A model generated the notes under the pieces. That model was not told the origin of the DNA. It searched no databases and worked only from the letters and a program-made list of their open reading frames with translations. DNA of 64,000 nucleotides, taken from the NCBI RefSeq assembly GCF_029623395.1, contig NZ_JAPYKK010000019.1, positions 1-64,000 on the forward strand. Reading direction: 5' to 3'. Below, piece by piece: positions 59,829 through 64,000 of the stretch (its first letter is position 1; each line of letters opens with the position of its first letter). The stretch comes from Sphingomonas echinoides (GTDB taxonomy: Bacteria > Pseudomonadota > Alphaproteobacteria > Sphingomonadales > Sphingomonadaceae). A program made the translations under genes and the position numbers.

Positions 59829-59990
59829 AAGATCTTACGCAAAGCCGCAAAGCCGCGAAGCGGCTCGCACTCACTGCCCGTCCGGCACTCTGCCGAAGCG
59901 CCATTCCCGAGGCCAAGTCTTCTCTTTGCGCCTTTGCGCCTTTGCGTGATGAAACCCTTCGTGGCTTAGTGGCTTTGTGCGAGCCAGACA
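59829..59990. repeat. Intergenic inverted repeat, family F, between motA and motB
   Basis: CTTACGCAAAGCCGCAAAGC near 59833 faces TTTGCGCCTTTGCGCCTTTG near 59925-59950, followed by GGCTTAGTGGCTTTGTGCG. This type of repeat is frequent between sphingomonad genes. It fills most of the 348-bp motA-motB gap; the short reading frames across it (for example 59750-60097) follow the repeat and are not credited. Confidence 0.65.
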
Positions 59991-60096
59991 CTTCCGGTCC
60001 TTCCGCCGCCCACGGTCGGGTTTATACCGATGCGGTCTCTGCGCTACGCGCGGTGGCGATGCTGTGTGATCCGGTCCTGCTCGGGAATCGCCGCTA

Positions 60097-61002
60097 ATGG
60101 CCGCCCGCGCGCCGCATGGCACCAACCAGCCGCCCAAGATCATCTACAAGAAGGTCTATATCGAGGGACATGGCGGACATCACGGCGGTGCGTGGAAAGT
60201 CGCCTATGCCGATTTCGTGACCGCGATGATGGCATTCTTCCTGCTGATGTGGCTGCTCGGCGCGACCAACGAGAAGCAGCGCAAGGCGCTCGCCGACTAT
60301 TTCTCGCCTACGCTCGTCCAGCTCAAGCAGAACAGCGCGGGATCGATGGGGCTGTTCGGCGGGTCGTCGATCACCGACAAGGACAGTTACCAGCACAAGG
60401 CGTCGCAGACCGGCACGCGCGCGATGACCGTGCCGATCGACGCGACCGGGGGCACGCAGGTCGGCTCGGGGCAAAAGGGGACGCTCAAGGATCGCGCGGC
60501 GATGTCCGCGGAGGATCGCAAGAACTTCGAGAAGATGCGGCGCCAGGTCGTGTCGTCGATGGCCTCGAGTCCGCAGCTCAAGAAACTATCATCGCACGTT
60601 CGCTTCGTCCGCACGCAAAGTGGGCTGCGGATCGATTTGCTCGACGACGCGGATTATTCGATGTTCGATCTCGGCACCACGCAGCTCGAGCCGCGCGCCT
60701 CGGCGCTGCTCGGGCTGATCGCCGAATCGATCAAGGGGACCGCCAATCCGATCATGATCCGCGGGCATACCGACAGCCTCGGTTACGGTGATCCGCTTGC
60801 GATGAACAACTGGATGCTGTCGAGCGCGCGCGCCGAGGCGACTCGCCGTCGTCTGGCGGCGGGCGGCACGCCAGAGAACCGCTTCAACCGGATCGAGGGG
60901 GTCGCCGACCGCGAACCGATCATCCGCGACAACCCGTCCGACCCGCGCAATCGCCGAGTCGCGATTACGCTGCTGTACCGCGCCTCCGCGTTCGGCGAGT
61001 GA
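60097..61002 (+). CDS. motB: Flagellar stator protein MotB
   Basis: 301 residues. After a short cytosolic start (KIIYKKVYIEGHGGHHG) comes the single helix with the proton-carrying aspartate: VAYADFVTAMMAFFLLMWLL (Asp39). The C-terminal OmpA-like domain has IRGHTDSLGYGDP, MNNWMLSSARAEATRR and NPSDPRNRRVAITLLYR, and anchors to peptidoglycan. Its stop overlaps the next gene start by one base. Confidence 0.96.
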   Translation: MAARAPHGTNQPPKIIYKKVYIEGHGGHHGGAWKVAYADFVTAMMAFFLLMWLLGATNEKQRKALADYFSPTLVQLKQNSAGSMGLFGGSSITDKDSYQHKASQTGTRAMTVPIDATGGTQVGSGQKGTLKDRAAMSAEDRKNFEKMRRQVVSSMASSPQLKKLSSHVRFVRTQSGLRIDLLDDADYSMFDLGTTQLEPRASALLGLIAESIKGTANPIMIRGHTDSLGYGDPLAMNNWMLSSARAEATRRRLAAGGTPENRFNRIEGVADREPIIRDNPSDPRNRRVAITLLYRASAFGE

Positions 61003-62381
61003 TGTCCGCCACGCGCGCCCTGCGGTTGACGACCGCGGCCCTGTTCGCGGTGCTGGCGCTGTACGGTCTGACCTCGCTGCCCGATCTCGCGGCGCGTTGG
61101 GGACTCGGCTGGACCGGTTTGGCGGCCGTCGCTGTGTGGATCACCATCGCCACGGTTGGGGTCGCGATGCTGCGGCAAGCCCCGACGGTCGGACGCCTTG
61201 CGGTGCTGTTCGCGGTGATGCTGATCCTGCGGGCAGCCGTCACTATGATCAGCGCGGACCGTGTTTCCCCCGGAGATCCGCACGCCTATCTGATGCTGGC
61301 GAAGGGCCTGCTCGCAGGGCGCGGCCTTTCCCTCTACGAACCGTATTTCGGCTCCGACTGGCGCGCGCTGTTTCCGCCGGCCTATCCGGTGCTGCTTGCC
61401 GGATGGGGTGCGATCGCGGGCTTCTCGACGGGTTCGCTGCTCGCGCTGGGTACGCTGACCGATCTGCTGACCGCGCGGATGATCGAGCGCCTCGGCGACC
61501 GGCTCGGCGATGCGACTACAGGGCGGCGTGCGGCATGGCTGTATTTGATCTGGCCCTCGGTGCTGTTCTCTGCCCCGCTCGCGCAGAAGGAATCGCTTTG
61601 CGCGCTGCTCGTGACGGTTCTGGCGCTGGTCTGGCTGACTCCGCGTCCCGGCTGGCGCGGGGCGGTCGCGCTGGGTGTTCCCGCCGGGGTGTTGGCCCTT
61701 ACCCAACCCGGCGAAGCACCGATCGCCGCGCTGTTCGCGATCGTCCTGCTCGGGCAGATCCCGCGGTGGCGGATCCTGCTGTTCGGGCTGCGGGGTGCGA
61801 TCGTCGCAGCCGCGGTCATGATGCCCTGGTGGGTGCGCAACTGGACGCTGTTCCACGCCTTCGTCCCGCTCACCAGCGCGAGCGGGGCGAGCCTGTGGAT
61901 CGGGAACAACCCCAATGCGACGGGCAATTGGGAACCGCCCCCGCCCGCGCTCAAGGGCCTCCCCGAATTGGTCTATAATGCGCGTATAAAAGCGCTCGCA
62001 ATGGCGTGGATCGACGGGCATCCTGCAGCTTTCCTGCGTTTGACTGCGGCAAAACTGGCGCGGGCTGGCGGAATCGGTGTGTTCGGAGTCACGCGACTGA
62101 CGGCGATGCAGCCCACGCTCCCGCTCACGCTTGCCGCGTTGCTCTGGCCGGTTGCACAGCTTTCGCACCTTGTCCTGCTCGCCGGTAACGTGCTGCGCCA
62201 CAGCCGTATTCCCATCCCGCTGCTGTTGTTGATCGCCGCCTGTGCGCTGCAATGGATGCTGTTCGGCGTCTGGTTCGAATTCGGCGAACGGCACCGCGAG
62301 TTCGCCACGCCAGTCCTGCTGCTCGTGTTATGCTGGGGGATCAGCGGGCAACCGGTTGAGAAGCGTGCCGCGAACCCCTAA
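61002..62381 (+). CDS. GT39-like membrane glycosyltransferase (GT-C)
   Basis: 459 residues from the ATG at 61002 (TGATG overlap with motB). About ten membrane segments; the loop after the third reads SADRVSPGDPHAYLMLAKGL, with an acidic motif in the place used by GT-C enzymes, and FGSDWRALFPPAYPVL resembles the PMT-type HxPPxYP block. It probably transfers a sugar from a polyprenyl carrier in the periplasm. Coupling to motB might hint at flagellum-related glycosylation, but this is only position-based. Confidence 0.72.
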   Translation: MSATRALRLTTAALFAVLALYGLTSLPDLAARWGLGWTGLAAVAVWITIATVGVAMLRQAPTVGRLAVLFAVMLILRAAVTMISADRVSPGDPHAYLMLAKGLLAGRGLSLYEPYFGSDWRALFPPAYPVLLAGWGAIAGFSTGSLLALGTLTDLLTARMIERLGDRLGDATTGRRAAWLYLIWPSVLFSAPLAQKESLCALLVTVLALVWLTPRPGWRGAVALGVPAGVLALTQPGEAPIAALFAIVLLGQIPRWRILLFGLRGAIVAAAVMMPWWVRNWTLFHAFVPLTSASGASLWIGNNPNATGNWEPPPPALKGLPELVYNARIKALAMAWIDGHPAAFLRLTAAKLARAGGIGVFGVTRLTAMQPTLPLTLAALLWPVAQLSHLVLLAGNVLRHSRIPIPLLLLIAACALQWMLFGVWFEFGERHREFATPVLLLVLCWGISGQPVEKRAANP

Positions 62382-62390
62382 CTTGGCAAC

Positions 62391-63527
62391 GTGAGCACCA
62401 ACGCCGTCACCGCCCGCATCGCCGACGGCATCGCCGCAATTCCCGCGGCCGATTGGGATGCCTGTGCTGGCACAGCCAACCCCTTCGTAAGCCATACCTT
62501 CCTCGCGATCCTCGAAGCCTCCGGCAGCGCCATCGCGCGCACCGGGTGGCAGCCGATCCCAATCCTCGTCGACGGTCCGGACGGCCGTCCCGCCGCCATC
62601 GCCCCAGCCTATGCCAAGAGCCACAGCCAGGGTGAATATGTCTTCGACCATGCCTGGGCGGACGCCTGGGAGCGCGCCGGGGGAAGCTATTACCCCAAGC
62701 TGCAGGTCGCAGTGCCCTTCTCCCCCGTCCCCGGGCCGCGGCTGCTGCTGCGCGACCCGGCGCAGGCCCCCGCGCTGATTGCGGCGATCGAGGCGGTCAC
62801 CGACCAGCACCATTTGTCGTCCGCCCACGCCACCTTCGTCTCGCCCGATCAGCTCCCCGCGTTCGAATCAGCGGGCTGGCTGCTGCGCGAAGGCACGCAA
62901 TTCCATTGGCAGAACGACGGTTACACCCGGTTCGATGATTTCCTCGACGCGCTCGCGAGCCGCAAACGCAAGGCCATTCGCAAGGAACGCAGCGCGGCGG
63001 TCGACGGGCTGACGATCCGCCACGTCAGTGGAGCGGGTATCTCGGAAGCGGATTGGGACGCGTTCTGGCGCTTCTATCAGGACACGGGCGCCCGCAAATG
63101 GGGCCAGCCGTATCTGACGCGCAGCTTCTTTACGCTGCTCGGGCAGACGATGGCGGACAAGGTGCTGCTGATCTTCGCAGAGCGCGACGGTCGCACGATC
63201 GCGGGGGCGCTCAACCTGATCGGGGAAGAGACGCTCTACGGCCGCTATTGGGGTTGCACCGAGGAAGTGCCGTTCCTCCACTTCGAGCTGTGCTATTACC
63301 AGGCGATCGACGCAGCGATCGCGCGGGGGCTCAAGACAGTTGAGGCCGGTGCGCAAGGCGAGCACAAGCTTGCGCGCGGCTATGTTCCCGTGCCGACCTG
63401 GTCCGCGCATTACATCCCGGACCGCAACTTCCGCCGCGCGATCACGGACTTTCTCGCACGCGAACGCGCTTCGGTCGAGGCGGATCAGGAATATCTCGGC
63501 GAACTGACGCCGTTCCGACGCGGCTGA
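62391..63527 (+). CDS. FemAB-like/GNAT family protein (DUF482)
   Basis: 378 residues from a GTG ten bases after the GT-C stop. The double acyltransferase fold shows WDACAGTANPFVSHTFL near the start, YAKSHSQGEYVFDHAWADAW, then RKRKAIRKERSAA, QPYLTRSFFTLLGQTMAD and EAGAQGEHKLARGYVP, the pattern of the peptidogalycan-type DUF482 proteins common in proteobacteria. They are predicted acyl or aminoacyl transferases acting on cell envelope compounds; the true reaction is unknown. Confidence 0.85.
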   Translation: MSTNAVTARIADGIAAIPAADWDACAGTANPFVSHTFLAILEASGSAIARTGWQPIPILVDGPDGRPAAIAPAYAKSHSQGEYVFDHAWADAWERAGGSYYPKLQVAVPFSPVPGPRLLLRDPAQAPALIAAIEAVTDQHHLSSAHATFVSPDQLPAFESAGWLLREGTQFHWQNDGYTRFDDFLDALASRKRKAIRKERSAAVDGLTIRHVSGAGISEADWDAFWRFYQDTGARKWGQPYLTRSFFTLLGQTMADKVLLIFAERDGRTIAGALNLIGEETLYGRYWGCTEEVPFLHFELCYYQAIDAAIARGLKTVEAGAQGEHKLARGYVPVPTWSAHYIPDRNFRRAITDFLARERASVEADQEYLGELTPFRRG

Positions 63528-63542
63528 ATCAGAACGTGGGGC

Positions 63543-64000
63543 TCAGAACGGGGCGGGCATCGGGCGCGAGCGCAGACGCAGCGACTCATCGCTGACCTTG
63601 ATCCCCGGCGCGCCGTGATCGACGCGGAACAGCACGCTCGTCCCGTCACGCCAGATCGGCACCAGCCCTTCGTTGAAGCGCGGATCGTAGGGCGGCGGGC
63701 GGATCAGCCACACATAATCGAACGCATCGCGCGGGAAGCGCGCCATCGCCATGTTGATCGGCCGCCACCATTCGCGCGGGCATTGCACGCTCGTCACGAT
63801 CTGCGACGGATCGTGCGCGAAGCGGCGCGCGGGCAGATAGCGCGTGGTCAACAGCTGCGCGCCCGCCATCGACCATTGGTCGTTGGTGTAGGCCAGCCGC
63901 CGCTCCAGCGCGATCGCGGGGAGATGTTCGAGCCGGCTCATCACCCACGGGTTGCCGCATTGCTCGCCGACGAACGATACCAGTCGCGCGCCGATCGGGA
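63543..64000 (-). CDS. Unidentified protein (partial, N-terminus outside window)
   Basis: The minus-strand frame is open from the stop at 63543 through the window edge, so only the C-terminal 151 or so codons are seen (PIGARLVSFVGEQCGNPW at the edge, then LAYTNDQWSMAGAQLL, REWWRPINMAMARFP and DYVWLIRPPPYDP). No membrane segment lies in this part. The pattern is like the soluble C-terminal domain of large membrane glycosyltransferases, but that is a guess. It converges with the FemAB-like gene (15-bp gap). Confidence 0.65.
   Translation of the reverse strand, partial: PIGARLVSFVGEQCGNPWVMSRLEHLPAIALERRLAYTNDQWSMAGAQLLTTRYLPARRFAHDPSQIVTSVQCPREWWRPINMAMARFPRDAFDYVWLIRPPPYDPRFNEGLVPIWRDGTSVLFRVDHGAPGIKVSDESLRLRSRPMPAPF

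Noticed and set aside
59750..60097. 115-codon open frame between motA and motB
   Set aside because: It follows the family F inverted repeat, has no ribosome site of note and a composition typical of repeat translation (QSRKAAKRLAL, LCAFAPLRDE).
1..64000. CRISPR arrays, insertion sequences, prophage or integrative elements
   Set aside because: No regularly spaced direct repeats, transposase or integrase frames, or attachment-site duplications were seen. Repeats present are dispersed palindromes.

Overview
The window is high-G+C alphaproteobacterial chromosome, most like a sphingomonad (Sphingomonadales). Supporting signs are the combination of TonB-dependent sugar uptake, Tat-exported enzymes, a ccm cytochrome c maturation operon, a bifunctional Rsh, a CC_3452-type small exported protein, sigma-54-driven flagellar genes and several families of intergenic palindromic repeats. 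No tRNA, rRNA, insertion sequence, prophage or CRISPR array was seen. About 60 protein genes are supported; both ends cut through genes.

Layout. 1-2703: a GT-C membrane protein (partial) and a PhoD-like phosphatase. 2772-12449: a carbohydrate/organosulfur locus with a LacI-family regulator, a YeiH-type sulfate/sulfite exporter homologue, an MFS sugar-acid-type transporter, a TonB-dependent receptor, a Gfo/Idh/MocA protein, an aldo/keto reductase and an SsuD-type FMNH2-dependent monooxygenase. 12465-18098: a small unknown gene and a hexuronate block (Gfo/Idh oxidoreductase, KdgK, UxaC, UxuB). 18112-22467: ccmH-dsbE-ccmF-ccmE-ccmD-ccmC, tightly overlapping, with an HxlR regulator upstream. 23169-30208: CC_3452 protein, Rsh, Tat-signal SDR, DEAD-box helicase, DUF885 hydrolase. 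30355-34408: a GtrB/GtrA/GT-C-like glycan modification group with a methyltransferase. 34633-43216: housekeeping and transport genes (MarC, FolD, YggT, ArgB, YhhQ, Ca2+/H+ antiporter, SBF symporter, CNT nucleoside transporter). 43405-61002: a large flagellar cluster in two divergent halves, fliA-flhA-SLT / flgN-flgM-flgA-motB'-motA' on the minus strand and flgBCDEFGHIJKL-motA-motB on the plus strand. 61002-64000: a GT-C protein, a FemAB/GNAT-like protein and a partial gene.

The most interesting part is 2772-12449. The monooxygenase retains the active-site residues of alkanesulfonate monooxygenases and its start overlaps the stop of the aldo/keto reductase gene. This is the enzyme pair that defines oxidative desulfonation of sulfoquinovose (SmoC then SmoB). 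The same near-palindrome, GACA-N-CG-N-TGTC, occurs before the MFS gene, before the TonB receptor gene and at the divergent start of the reductase and Gfo/Idh genes. It looks like the operator of the local LacI regulator and ties these genes into one regulon. The hexuronate genes next door lack it. The receptor and MFS transporter would replace the ABC transporter of known smo clusters, the Gfo/Idh protein could be a dehydrogenase or an NAD-dependent glycosidase, and the YeiH homologue could remove the released sulfite or sulfate. No flavin reductase is visible. The substrate is inference.

The flagellar region carries three strong sigma-54 (-24/-12) promoter matches, two of them divergent in one 234-bp gap. 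It also encodes two different stator-like pairs: classical MotA/MotB at the end of the flg operon, and a shorter MotA/MotB-like pair next to flgA.
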